A stretch of 64,000 nucleotides of DNA, from contig CATLOT010000012.1 in NCBI GenBank assembly GCA_950054155.1, positions 1 to 64,000 of the forward strand. Direction: 5' to 3'. Position numbers and translations under genes: made by a program. This stretch comes from an uncultured Bacteriovoracaceae bacterium (GTDB lineage Bacteria; Bdellovibrionota; Bacteriovoracia; Bacteriovoracales; Bacteriovoracaceae). The first letter of the stretch is position 1. Each line of letters opens with the position of its first letter. Below the pieces are notes generated by a model that saw only the letters and a program-made list of their open reading frames with translations, was not told the origin of the DNA and made no database searches. Shown here piece after piece: positions 1 through 8,244 of this stretch.

Positions 1-1822
1 TACAGTATGCATCTTTATCATCTGGAACATAGTCAGGAACGCTAAAGGTTCGTGCTTTTACACCATATTTGAAGTCATCAAACTCACCCTTTTTAACGGC
101 AAGTTGAACATAGTCTTCACCTTCTTCAACTTTTACATTCAGACCTTTTGCATTCATCTCCTTTGCAAGCTCTTCAAGAGAGGGTTTGACCTGTGTTTTG
201 ATAAAGTCGAGAACCTGAGACTTTTTTGGATGACTGAGAACAGTGTTGAGGCGCTCTCGCCAGTTACCTTCAATTTTTCCATTAGTGGAAAAACTTGTCC
301 CGCTGTGATTTTGAACGGAGTTTAAAAGAAGGTAGTCAGCCCTTAATGACTTTATGAGAGCAAAGGCTCCAAGTAGAATCATGAAAATCATTGGAAAAGC
401 TGAAGCAATTGTCATTGTCTGAAGGGCATCGAGTCCCCCTGCAAGAAGCAATGTCGCCGCTACGACCCCTTCTAAAACAGCCCAAAATACTCTTTGCCAT
501 ACCGGAGGTTCTTCCGCACCACCTGAGGCAAGGGTGTCGATAACAAGAGAGCCGGAATCACTAGAGCTAACAAAGAATGTTACCACGAGAATAAGACCTA
601 ATCCTGTTAAGACACTTGAAAAAGGGAAGTATTCAAAGAATTTAAAAAGGGCCACGGGCACATTTTCATTCACAACTTGAACGAGCTCTGTCGCATTCTT
701 TTCTAGAACAAGTGCGATCGCGGAATTTCCAAAGACAGTCATCCAAAGAAAAGTAAATGCTGTTGGCACGAAGATGACACCTAGTAAAAATTCGCGAATA
801 GTCCTTCCTCTAGAAATTCGAGCAATAAACATTCCTACGAAAGGTGACCACGAAATCCACCAGCCCCAGTAGAGAAGAGTCCATCCGCCAATCCAGTCGT
901 CTTTCTTTTCATAGGCATATAGATTGAAAGTCTTGTAAGTGATATCAAAAATATAGGCTCCGACGTTTTGCACGTAAGAGCGCATGAGACCACCAACACC
1001 TCCTAGAATAAGGACGGCTAATAAGAGAAGAACGGCAATAATGAGATTGGCATTTGAGAGTTTCTTAATACCACCATCAAGACCTAACACTACGGAAACT
1101 GTTGCCATGGCCGTAATGATAGCAATTAGCCCTACTTGAATTGCTGGAGATTGAGGGATATCAAAGAGATAGTTTAGTCCCGCATTAACTTGAGCAACAC
1201 CAAAGCCGAGAGATGTGGCCACCCCGAACATCGTTCCAATAATAGAAAAGGTATCGATCATATCACCAAACTTTCCGTAAATTCTGTCTCCTACAAAAGG
1301 ATAGAATGCGGATCGAGGAAGGAGCGGAAGGTCTTTTCGATAGCAAAAGTAAGCGAGGATAATTGCCATAAGAGAGTAAATTGCCCAAGCATGAAATCCC
1401 CAATGAAAGAAGGTTATTTTCATAGCTTCTCGTGCTGACTCAATACTCATCGCCTCTCCAACAGGAGGGGAACTAAAGTGCATAATCGGTTCAGCGACCC
1501 CAAAGAAGAGAAGGCCGATTCCCATTCCCGCACTGAAGAGCATGGCAAACCAGGAGATATTTGTGTATTCAGGAAGGCTATGATCAGGACCTAGCTTGAT
1601 TTCTCCAAGCCTGCTTAGCATGAGCCAAAGGACAATAAAGGCTATGATGGCAACCGATAAGACATAAATCCAGCTTGTGGAATGCAGGAGCCATTGCTGA
1701 ATTGAGCTAAAAAAGCTTTCAAAGCTCTTCGGCCAAATTGATGCACCAGCAGTGATGATGAGTATAAAAAAGGCACTTGCGCCAAAGACATTCTTATTAA
1801 TTTGACTTTCTTTATCAGAGAT
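1..1822 (-). CDS. BCCT family betaine/choline/carnitine transporter (3' end off window)
   Basis: Inner-membrane secondary transporter for quaternary ammonium osmolytes, usually Na+ or H+ coupled. The minus-strand frame reads continuously for about 607 codons from 1822 to the left edge. It shows BCCT landmarks: 'KLGPDHSLPEYTNISWFAML', 'SAGMGIGLLFFGVAEP', 'FHWGFHAWAIYSL' and the tryptophan-rich 'LYWGWWISWSPFVGMFIARI'. The C-terminal soluble tail runs off the window; E. coli BetT is 677 residues, so the missing part is short. The start is odd. In frame there is a TAA at about 1855 and no ATG, GTG or TTG before the first membrane helix. An ideal Shine-Dalgarno GAGGAG (1830-1835) lies 7 nt before an ATC codon (1820-1822) that would begin '(I/M)SDKESQINKNVFG'. 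I place the start there tentatively. Family call is firm; substrate is not. Confidence 0.9.
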   Translation of the reverse strand, partial: MSDKESQINKNVFGASAFFILIITAGASIWPKSFESFFSSIQQWLLHSTSWIYVLSVAIIAFIVLWLMLSRLGEIKLGPDHSLPEYTNISWFAMLFSAGMGIGLLFFGVAEPIMHFSSPPVGEAMSIESAREAMKITFFHWGFHAWAIYSLMAIILAYFCYRKDLPLLPRSAFYPFVGDRIYGKFGDMIDTFSIIGTMFGVATSLGFGVAQVNAGLNYLFDIPQSPAIQVGLIAIITAMATVSVVLGLDGGIKKLSNANLIIAVLLLLAVLILGGVGGLMRSYVQNVGAYIFDITYKTFNLYAYEKKDDWIGGWTLLYWGWWISWSPFVGMFIARISRGRTIREFLLGVIFVPTAFTFLWMTVFGNSAIALVLEKNATELVQVVNENVPVALFKFFEYFPFSSVLTGLGLILVVTFFVSSSDSGSLVIDTLASGGAEEPPVWQRVFWAVLEGVVAATLLLAGGLDALQTMTIASAFPMIFMILLGAFALIKSLRADYLLLNSVQNHSGTSFSTNGKIEGNWRERLNTVLSHPKKSQVLDFIKTQVKPSLEELAKEMNAKGLNVKVEEGEDYVQLAVKKGEFDDFKYGVKARTFSVPDYVPDDKDAYC

Positions 1823-2006
1823 AAAGCAACTCCTCGTTGAATAAATGGATTTGTATTCAACTTATCGGAATTTAATGGTGTTTCTTTATGGGGCCGTGGT
1901 CTTCTCTCTTTGTAGGTGTTTGTCTTGGCGCTCTTTTGTTTGACTAATCAAACAGCATGAACTAGAGTCCTTTCACTTTAAATAATCTTAAAAACAGGAC
2001 GCACGA

Positions 2007-2336
2007 ATGAAGACTCTACTCTTTACCATTTTTTCACTTTTTCTTATTGATACTCAGGCTGTTAATCATTGTAAGCGTTATGAAAATAGCGAAAATACGG
2101 AGCTGGTTATAGCTCTTTCAGAAAAGCTCTTATATGAATATTCAGAGTTTTGTGAACAAGAGAGGATTGCAGACCTTCAAGTCGAAGTGAGAAGATATTA
2201 TTATAGAGATAGTGATCAGTTTGAGGACCATAAGGTACTTACAGTCCACTACTGGGAATATAGTTGCGAATATCACCTTAATTTAGTTCGTGAAAACTGG
2301 CAGGATGAAAGAAACTATTGCTACAGTACTTTTTAG
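2007..2336 (+). CDS. Small secreted hypothetical protein with four cysteines
   Basis: A 109-residue protein starting with a signal peptide (MKTLLFTIFSLFLIDTQA, probable cleavage after the alanine). The mature part is acidic and aromatic and holds four cysteines (near residues 22, 49, 91 and 104), consistent with two disulfides in the periplasm. I recognise no family. It stands alone, divergent from the BCCT gene and convergent with the 4325-2346 gene, with only 9 nt between the two stops. Upstream is an AT-rich 180-nt gap that must carry its promoter. Coding status rests on the clean signal peptide and codon pattern. Confidence 0.7.
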   Translation: MKTLLFTIFSLFLIDTQAVNHCKRYENSENTELVIALSEKLLYEYSEFCEQERIADLQVEVRRYYYRDSDQFEDHKVLTVHYWEYSCEYHLNLVRENWQDERNYCYSTF

Positions 2337-2345
2337 GTTCCTTCT

Positions 2346-4325
2346 TTAAAGCTGTACTTTAATCTCAGTTTCTTTATTAACGGTAACCGTCTCCCCTTCG
2401 ATCAGATTTCGAATGGCCATTCGAAAGAAGCCTTTTGTGTCGGGAAGAAAGGGGAGTTTAAGGTCTTTAACTCTAATGGTAAGTAGTTTCTCCTCTTTAT
2501 CAAATGAGATGGGGCCTGAGAAAGAAACTGATCTTTTCATTCCCATGACTCTTGTAATGAGCTCAACTGATATATAACCATTTCGTATCGAAGCCTTAAC
2601 GTCCGTTACACCAGCTTTCTTAATCGTATTGCGGACGTTACGAAGAGTTACTCCCTCTTTGAAAACACTTAATTTCGTATCTTGCTCATTTGAATAGAGC
2701 TTATCGAGAGTAATAACTCCATTATGAGCACATCCTTCTAATACATCCTGTATTTTAAAAAGGTCGGCTTCGGGCATCTTCTGGCAATCCACTTTTAAGT
2801 TTTCAAAAAACTTCACACTCTTGATTGTAAGCATGGTCATGTCAGAAATTGTTCCAGAAACCCTTGTATCGGTGGAAGTAATTTGCTGAGGGACAATCGT
2901 AAATAGCATTGGGTCTTCAGGATTCACGTTGTGGAAGACATCAGCATAATCAATATTGATTTGGGCATCATCCTTACATTGGGTGAGGAGTGTATCGACA
3001 TCAAATTCTCTAAGGCCTGTTTTCTTATTGCAGTTAACATTTACATCGTTAATATTGATATGGAGATCTTTATCTATATTGAGGCTGAATTGAGGGGACT
3101 TTAATAATATTCTCTCATTTTCCATATTAAGAGCAGAAATACCACCTGTCAGGTTCAGATAAAAAGCTTCAGCTTCCTCAGTCTTCGGCTCATCAATGGT
3201 AAACTCCATATCTATTTTGTTCTTTTCCTTTGAGGAAATTTGGGCTGTTTCTAAGCATGATTGAAAGTAGGATCCCATATCATCTGGAAGGCCATTGGCT
3301 TGATCACAGTTAATTCGTGCTGCATTGGTCTTAAAGCTAAGCGTGTCAGTTCTAAAGTCAAAGAAATCGGTGGTGATTGCAATACCTTCTTGGTCATGTG
3401 TGAAGTCAGGCTTTAAAAGCGTAATCTTACTATCTTGACTGCCTTCTTCCTCTTCATCAGCTGTAAGGTCTAGCGTGATGGATTTCGTTTTTAGTTTTAT
3501 GTCTTGAAGACAAGGGTAGAGAAGTTCTTCTTGGCCAATTTTAATAAGGTCTTCATTTTTGGCGCAACTAACAGTGATATCCTCTGCTTGAATTTGAGTT
3601 TTTTGCTGAATAATGGAATCAATACGATCTGCCTTGAGACTGAAATGATTTTGGTGACCGCTAAAATGAGTGAATCGCCCACTGAGTTGCGCGAGGTAAC
3701 CTGCTCCTTCAGCGTTTCTAAGTTTGTAGTCAATATCAAATCCTGCTGAATTTAAGGGAGCAACGACAGAGGAATTCAGACATCCCGCAAGAAAGCCATC
3801 CCCATCATTGAGTAAATAATTTGGATGCCTATCACAATCCATATTAAAATTTTGTGCTAAAAGAAATGTTCTAGGCTCTTGCATGGTGAAGCGCTGACCT
3901 TGGAGGTGAATGAGGGAGCGGTCCATTTTAAATTCAAGATGATCGAGTTTTAGCCATTCAAAACTATCTAAATATTTGAAGTCCTCTGGTCTTAAGCGGT
4001 AGGCAAACTGAGCGAGGGGACCTTGGAAGCCGACTAAGTTTTTTGCTACATAAATTTGAGAATCAAAATATCCATCACTATTATCAAGGTTAACGCTTAC
4101 ACTATCTCCAATCATTTTAAAGCGAGAAAAAGAAAAGAGTCCACTCGGAACGGCGACTTGATCTTGCTTGGTATAGTCTAATTTACGAAGAACGATATCG
4201 TATGTTGGAGAGAATTCTTCCTCAAAGAAATCAAAAAAGTTAGTCTGTTGTGCCCCAACGGCATTCATTCCTAAGGCCATTCCAAGTGGGAGAGCAAGTT
4301 TGAAGATCTTTGAAATTGTGGGCAC
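2346..4325 (-). CDS. Secreted protein with five CX16-17C repeat modules, unknown function
   Basis: A 659-residue exported protein with a GTG start at 4325 and a signal peptide ending near AVGA (residue 25). What is visible is a repeat: cysteine pairs at residues 164/182, 254/272, 340/357, 432/450 and 514/532. All have 16-17 residues between partners and modules spaced 82-92 residues. Between pairs the sequence is beta-rich (alternating hydrophobic residues), so each module is probably a beta-layer with a disulfide-closed loop. The C-terminal 120 residues look like a lipid-binding or scaffold beta domain, but I cannot assign a family. It sits downstream of no operon partner; its leader can fold over its own ribosome-binding site (4327-4374). 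Function unknown; periplasmic or cell-surface by inference. Confidence 0.8.
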   Translation of the reverse strand: MPTISKIFKLALPLGMALGMNAVGAQQTNFFDFFEEEFSPTYDIVLRKLDYTKQDQVAVPSGLFSFSRFKMIGDSVSVNLDNSDGYFDSQIYVAKNLVGFQGPLAQFAYRLRPEDFKYLDSFEWLKLDHLEFKMDRSLIHLQGQRFTMQEPRTFLLAQNFNMDCDRHPNYLLNDGDGFLAGCLNSSVVAPLNSAGFDIDYKLRNAEGAGYLAQLSGRFTHFSGHQNHFSLKADRIDSIIQQKTQIQAEDITVSCAKNEDLIKIGQEELLYPCLQDIKLKTKSITLDLTADEEEEGSQDSKITLLKPDFTHDQEGIAITTDFFDFRTDTLSFKTNAARINCDQANGLPDDMGSYFQSCLETAQISSKEKNKIDMEFTIDEPKTEEAEAFYLNLTGGISALNMENERILLKSPQFSLNIDKDLHININDVNVNCNKKTGLREFDVDTLLTQCKDDAQINIDYADVFHNVNPEDPMLFTIVPQQITSTDTRVSGTISDMTMLTIKSVKFFENLKVDCQKMPEADLFKIQDVLEGCAHNGVITLDKLYSNEQDTKLSVFKEGVTLRNVRNTIKKAGVTDVKASIRNGYISVELITRVMGMKRSVSFSGPISFDKEEKLLTIRVKDLKLPFLPDTKGFFRMAIRNLIEGETVTVNKETEIKVQL

Positions 4326-4326
4326 A

Positions 4327-4374
4327 GTGCTGGTCCTTTTAAAGTTTTTAGCTTTATAGCATGCACTGGACCAG
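4327..4374 (-). promoter_or_regulatory. Candidate RNA structure covering the ribosome-binding site of the 4325 gene
   Basis: On the minus strand the leader contains CTGGTCC (4374-4368) and, just before the start codon, GGACCAG (4336-4330), which overlaps the Shine-Dalgarno AAGGA. The two are perfectly complementary over 7 bp with a 31-nt loop. A second pair, AGTGC (4367-4363) with GCACT (4331-4327), competes with or adds to it in pseudoknot order. It may control translation of the repeat protein. This is seen by eye only, with no covariation evidence. Confidence 0.35.
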
Positions 4375-4406
4375 GCTTTATCAGGGTCTTCAACACTTAC
4401 ACAGGG

Positions 4407-4425
4407 GTGTCTAAAAATTAGACAC
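4407..4425. repeat. Perfect 8-bp inverted repeat with 3-nt loop
   Basis: GTGTCTAA-AAA-TTAGACAC lies in the gap between the 4325 gene start and the 5828 lipoprotein stop. No run of T follows on either strand, so it is a poor intrinsic terminator. It lies about 80 nt upstream of the 4325 start codon and could be an operator for that gene. Confidence 0.4.
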
Positions 4426-4436
4426 TTAGATCCTTT

Positions 4437-5828
4437 TTAAAGGTCACAATTTCGGTAAAGGATGATGTTCTTTCTCAGTTCAAGGATCTTACGTATTCTT
4501 AGGTTGAGAGGAGGAGTTGCAAGACCTTTCGTTATTTGGCGACTTGAGCCTTGATAGAAGTAGTAGAGATAGTCAGCCCAATTGTTGGAAGTAATATTGG
4601 GGTGATTCTTCGCAAAGTGGCGTAAGTAACCAAGCTTTTCTTTCAGAACAAACATTGTCGTTATGGCCGCGTGGGCTGGATCATCGAGGTCAGCGTCTGC
4701 GAGGTAAGCATACTCTGTATCTTTAAGAAGGGGACCGGCGTCTTTAATTTGGGTGAGCCCTCGAGAGTTTCTATCCTCACGCCCTTTAAGGTCTTTGAGG
4801 GTTCTAATTGCAAGTTGCCCTAAATTAATCTTACCAATTTTAAGATCTTCTTTAATAAAGTATTTAAAGCTTTCTCCCATTTTACTCTCGACTGCAAGGA
4901 TACCGAGGCTTAAGGCCATGAGCTCATCATAATCATTATTGGAAAGCCTTAGGGTTCTCATGAGCTTCTCTTTGTGATCGATGAGCGTTCTCACAAATAC
5001 TTTTGGGATTTCATTTGAGCTAAGCGATCTTAAGTAGAGGCGCGTTTCACAGATATTATCGGGACTTTCAAAGCTTTCACCTCTTAACATAGCCTGATGC
5101 TTTTCATAGTAGTAGTCTTCCCAATTAGAAAGATTGAGGCCCTCTCCCTTTGGATTGTAATTGATAATATCAATTGCATTGACATCAACGAAGGGGCTAA
5201 TTTGTTTTGAAAAGTCATCTTTTATAATTTTTAGATGTTGATTACTGAGAATTCTGATTTCTGGTAAGAGGATAATAAAGTCTTCGCTTAACTCTAGAGC
5301 CCTCTGACCGTTAAAGAGAGCTAAGGCAAGAGTATCCTCGTCAAAGTAGCGCTTGTAGCGACTTGCTTTTTTTATGACTTCTGAGGAAATCATGTCTTTG
5401 TTGAGCTCTAGGCCCCAAATAGTAAAGAATGAATTTTGATGAATGAAGACATGCTCTCCACGTTGATAAGCTGCAAGAATTTCGGGAAGAAGACTTTGCC
5501 ATTCAGAGAACTCTAAGGCTTTTGCTCTTGTCACATCAATATAAGGGAGGTCACCTTCATGTTTACGTTGGATTTTTGAGCGAATATTTTGAACCTTTCC
5601 AAGGTCAATGTCCTGAAGGAGTTTCAAAAGCTTTTCGTTATCAGCCGTGAGATCTTCGAAGGTTCCGAGTCTCTTTGGCTCATGTGAAAGAATATAGCGT
5701 GCAGCCTCTGTTTTATAACTATGAAGTAGGGTGAGCTCTGAAATACTGGCTAGCGTTCTTTTTCCTTCAAAGTGGGTACAAGAGGCTAGGAGAAGAAGTG
5801 AGGTCAAAAAGAGATTTAGTTTTTTCAT
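4437..5828 (-). CDS. Lipoprotein with lytic transglycosylase (lysozyme-like) fold
   Basis: A 463-residue lipoprotein: signal peptide with lipobox LLAS-C at residue 17. The C-terminal third resembles the SLT/lysozyme-like fold. 'LGILAVESKMGES' (about residue 305) would carry the catalytic glutamate, and 'NSRGLTQIKDAGPLL' matches the S-x-GLxQI substrate motif. 'DDPAHAAITTMFVLKEKL' and 'NNWADYLYYFYQGSS' match the later helices. The family cleaves peptidoglycan glycan strands to anhydromuropeptides in the periplasm. The N-terminal 290 residues are helical and unassigned. It is followed 37 nt after the stop of the upstream DUF4105 gene on the same strand, so the two may share a transcript. In a predatory lineage, self or prey wall remodelling are both possible. 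Catalytic assignment is by motif only. Confidence 0.65.
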   Translation of the reverse strand: MKKLNLFLTSLLLLASCTHFEGKRTLASISELTLLHSYKTEAARYILSHEPKRLGTFEDLTADNEKLLKLLQDIDLGKVQNIRSKIQRKHEGDLPYIDVTRAKALEFSEWQSLLPEILAAYQRGEHVFIHQNSFFTIWGLELNKDMISSEVIKKASRYKRYFDEDTLALALFNGQRALELSEDFIILLPEIRILSNQHLKIIKDDFSKQISPFVDVNAIDIINYNPKGEGLNLSNWEDYYYEKHQAMLRGESFESPDNICETRLYLRSLSSNEIPKVFVRTLIDHKEKLMRTLRLSNNDYDELMALSLGILAVESKMGESFKYFIKEDLKIGKINLGQLAIRTLKDLKGREDRNSRGLTQIKDAGPLLKDTEYAYLADADLDDPAHAAITTMFVLKEKLGYLRHFAKNHPNITSNNWADYLYYFYQGSSRQITKGLATPPLNLRIRKILELRKNIILYRNCDL

Positions 5829-5865
5829 ACAGTCTTATCGGCTTTTAACCAAAAGAGTTGACTGT

Positions 5866-7629
5866 CTAAAAACTATACAAAATTTGAGTTTGGGCTTGAA
5901 GATCTTCGTCTATAAGCTGAGTCTTAAAGCGTATTCCTGCTGTTTTGGAGAAGTTTAATTGGCCTTTAAGGTGGGCCAATAGTTTTGGCTTTCGGTGCCT
6001 ATAATTATCCATTGTGGTCCCAAGTCCGACTCTTAGTCTTAGGTGTGAGGAAAAGTTTCTCATTGCTTCTAGGAGAAGGTCTCCAGAATACTTAAAACGA
6101 TTGTTTTTAACTGAGGGGCTCGAGTAATCCATTTCAAAGGGAAGCACAACTCTAAAGAGGTTCTTAGAGGAACGCCAATTGATCCCTACTAAAGAGCGTA
6201 CATAGGGGCCAAAATCATAGGCTTGTGTTCTTATATTATCTCTTGCCCCAGCTGAAGCTCCCCAAGTAAGGGCAGCTGTTTCATGGATATTAGCTGTGTT
6301 GGCCTCTGCCTTGAAGAGAGTAAACTTTCTCACTTGAAGATTTTTACGGTCGGTATCATAGGCTAGTTTAAAGCTGCCAAGCATAAGTTGAGACCAGTCT
6401 GGAGCACCAAGGGCTGGATCATCATATTCATGAAAGCTAAAGCGATAATCAAAGGTGATGGCATTGAAGTCCTTTTCTTCAAAGGAGAAATGATCATAGC
6501 CAAAGGAAAAGTAGCGCGGTGGATGGATAAGGTGTGGTCCACCTTCATTGCTAAAAGAGAGAGGTTTTGTGGGATAATTATAGTAACTGGCCCTCTTTGC
6601 TTGGAGGCTTCTCTTTTCTTTGACAACTTTCTCTTCTTTTCGTCTTAGTGCACTTCCTTTTTCAAGGTCCATTAAATCGATCTTATAATCGAGGAGATCC
6701 GCCTTATCTTGTTCATTCTGAGGGTTACCTTCTTTCGCACTCTTACTTAAGTTTTGATAACGCTTTTGCACTCTCTTAAATTGACTCGGTCTTTGATTGA
6801 TTTCAGTGACAAGATCATCAGCCTGATTGACAAGAAGAAGGGTTTCACTAGGTAAAACAAAGTAAGGCATTTTCTCAATAAAGTTGAGGGAAGGCCTTAT
6901 CGTATCGAGAAAATAGAGGAGATGATAGCTACAGTTTTCAGAAAGGTAATAGTAATCAAAGAGCGCTTTATCCATTTCCCAGAGGTGGGCCTGAAAGAGC
7001 TCTTTTTCTTCCTCGTTGAAATCTAGCTGGTACTCCCATAAATCTCTTGTTTCGCTGTCATTATATTCAGCAATCTTTATAAAGTAGGGGAGAAGACTAA
7101 AGTTACCTTTAAACCCTCCAACGAGTCCAAGAAGAGCATAAAAGAAAGCATTATCAGTGGTGGGTTGAGCTGCGAAATTAACTCCCCACTCCAGAAAATC
7201 ATTATTGTTATTTTTGCCCTTTATTTTAAAGAGTGTATGACCAAAGGCACTGCTTGGATTGTTAACATAGTAGCTTGCAAATACGATCCATATAGATTCG
7301 AGGTTGAGTTTCCTCTTAAAGTAATTATAGTCAGGGCAATTGTCATTAAAGCTTTTGAGATGACCCTTCTTTTGAAGATAAATTGTTCTTGCAGGGTACT
7401 TACAGCGGGCCTTTGAATCCTTACTTAGTACTTTAATCGCTTCTTTCATTTCAAGTAGGGGGTTATGCCTCCCCTCGGGATGGAAGAAAAAAGAATCATT
7501 GGTGACGAGTGAATCGCTGCCGTCGAGTTGGTAGCGGTATAGATTTAACCATTGGCGGTCAACTTGGGGAGATGCGCCTAATAGAGTTGAATTGAATAGA
7601 ATACAGAGTAGCAGGGATATGAATTTCAT
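5866..7629 (-). CDS. DUF4105 (Lnb N-terminal-like) exported protein
   Basis: A 587-residue protein with a signal peptide (cleavage near TLLGAS). Residues 90-270 match the DUF4105/Lnb N-terminal periplasmic domain, a papain-like fold. It shows 'NNPSSAFGHTLFKI' with the likely catalytic histidine near residue 131, 'LEWGVNFAA', and 'LSENCSYHLLYFLD' with the cysteine near 233. The C-terminal half (about 350-587) alternates polar and hydrophobic residues and ends in 'QTQILYSF', typical of an outer-membrane beta-barrel closing with phenylalanine. This arrangement, a periplasmic catalytic domain followed by a barrel, is common in Gram-negative DUF4105 proteins. The substrate is unknown. It starts immediately after the terminator of the DUF3015 gene, so a promoter must lie in or over that hairpin, or the gene depends on read-through. 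Confidence 0.8.
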   Translation of the reverse strand: MKFISLLLCILFNSTLLGASPQVDRQWLNLYRYQLDGSDSLVTNDSFFFHPEGRHNPLLEMKEAIKVLSKDSKARCKYPARTIYLQKKGHLKSFNDNCPDYNYFKRKLNLESIWIVFASYYVNNPSSAFGHTLFKIKGKNNNNDFLEWGVNFAAQPTTDNAFFYALLGLVGGFKGNFSLLPYFIKIAEYNDSETRDLWEYQLDFNEEEKELFQAHLWEMDKALFDYYYLSENCSYHLLYFLDTIRPSLNFIEKMPYFVLPSETLLLVNQADDLVTEINQRPSQFKRVQKRYQNLSKSAKEGNPQNEQDKADLLDYKIDLMDLEKGSALRRKEEKVVKEKRSLQAKRASYYNYPTKPLSFSNEGGPHLIHPPRYFSFGYDHFSFEEKDFNAITFDYRFSFHEYDDPALGAPDWSQLMLGSFKLAYDTDRKNLQVRKFTLFKAEANTANIHETAALTWGASAGARDNIRTQAYDFGPYVRSLVGINWRSSKNLFRVVLPFEMDYSSPSVKNNRFKYSGDLLLEAMRNFSSHLRLRVGLGTTMDNYRHRKPKLLAHLKGQLNFSKTAGIRFKTQLIDEDLQAQTQILYSF

Positions 7630-7656
7630 AAAAAACGGAAGGCCTAAGCCTTCCGT
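7630..7656 (-). terminator. Rho-independent terminator of the DUF3015 gene
   Basis: Perfect 9-bp stem ACGGAAGGC / GCCTTCCGT (7635-7643 with 7648-7656) with a 4-nt loop. It is followed on the minus strand by a run of five T residues and lies 14 nt past the DUF3015 stop. The T-run touches the ATG of the next gene (7629). Confidence 0.85.
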
Positions 7657-7669
7657 CCAAAAAACTTAA

Positions 7670-8095
7670 TTAAATAAGCTCAACAATTTTGTTGTGAATT
7701 GCATTTGCATCATTTTCTGTAGCGAAAATTGAAGCAAAGTTCTTTTGAAGCTCAGAAGCTTCTGTTTGAGAAGCATCGATAAGCTTAAGGTAAGCTGAAA
7801 GAGTTTCACCTTGACCTCTTGCTACGTCGTTAGCAAGCTTTTCACGGTTGTTTTGAATGAAAGCTGGTCCACTAACTTTTGCTTTGTTAGCATCTTCACA
7901 TCCAAGAGTACCTGTAGACATACCAAAAGTTTGGTTACCAGAAGTACCGTTTGTAGTAGCAGCAAGAACGTTCATTACTAGACCGTCTTTACCTTTAAGA
8001 AGCATAGCTCCAAGTCCACAACCAGCAGGTCCGTGAGCAGCAAATGCATTTCCAACAAGTAAACTTAAAGTAGCTGTAAAAAGAAATTTCTTCAT
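7670..8095 (-). CDS. DUF3015 family secreted protein
   Basis: A 141-residue protein with a clear signal peptide (cleavage after NAFA) followed by the DUF3015 signature 'GPAGCGLGAMLLKGKDGL'. A second cysteine, in 'TGTLGCED', probably forms a disulfide with the first. The family is small, periplasmic or surface, and of unknown function. The Shine-Dalgarno AGGAGGATGA overlaps the region just before ATG at near-maximal strength. Codon choice is more restricted than in neighbours (recurrent GCT/GCA, AAG, CTT), and the gene has its own strong terminator. Together these suggest an abundant monocistronic product, which is an inference. Confidence 0.88.
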   Translation of the reverse strand: MKKFLFTATLSLLVGNAFAAHGPAGCGLGAMLLKGKDGLVMNVLAATTNGTSGNQTFGMSTGTLGCEDANKAKVSGPAFIQNNREKLANDVARGQGETLSAYLKLIDASQTEASELQKNFASIFATENDANAIHNKIVELI

Positions 8096-8244
8096 TCATC
8101 CTCCTATTTGACTCATAAAAATTTCTAGACTGCTCTCTATTTTCGCAATCCTACCGTCAATGTAAAGAGGAAAAATAGACTTAAAAAATTTAGTCTTGTG
8201 AAAGTGTTTCAATAGGTGCAGTTAAAGTTAACCGATGTGTTTGG

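Noticed and set aside
1642-1860. 72-codon minus-strand frame from a TTG at the head of the BCCT gene
   Set aside because: It is in a different frame from the conserved transporter and matches nothing; it only arises because the true frame lacks a normal start.
3504-3749. Plus-strand 81-codon frame inside the cysteine-repeat protein gene
   Set aside because: Antisense shadow; no ribosome site and the sense strand has a coherent repeat structure.
4407-4425. Inverted repeat as a terminator for the 5828 lipoprotein gene
   Set aside because: The stem is AT-rich and not followed by a T-run on the minus strand; kept only as a repeat or operator candidate.
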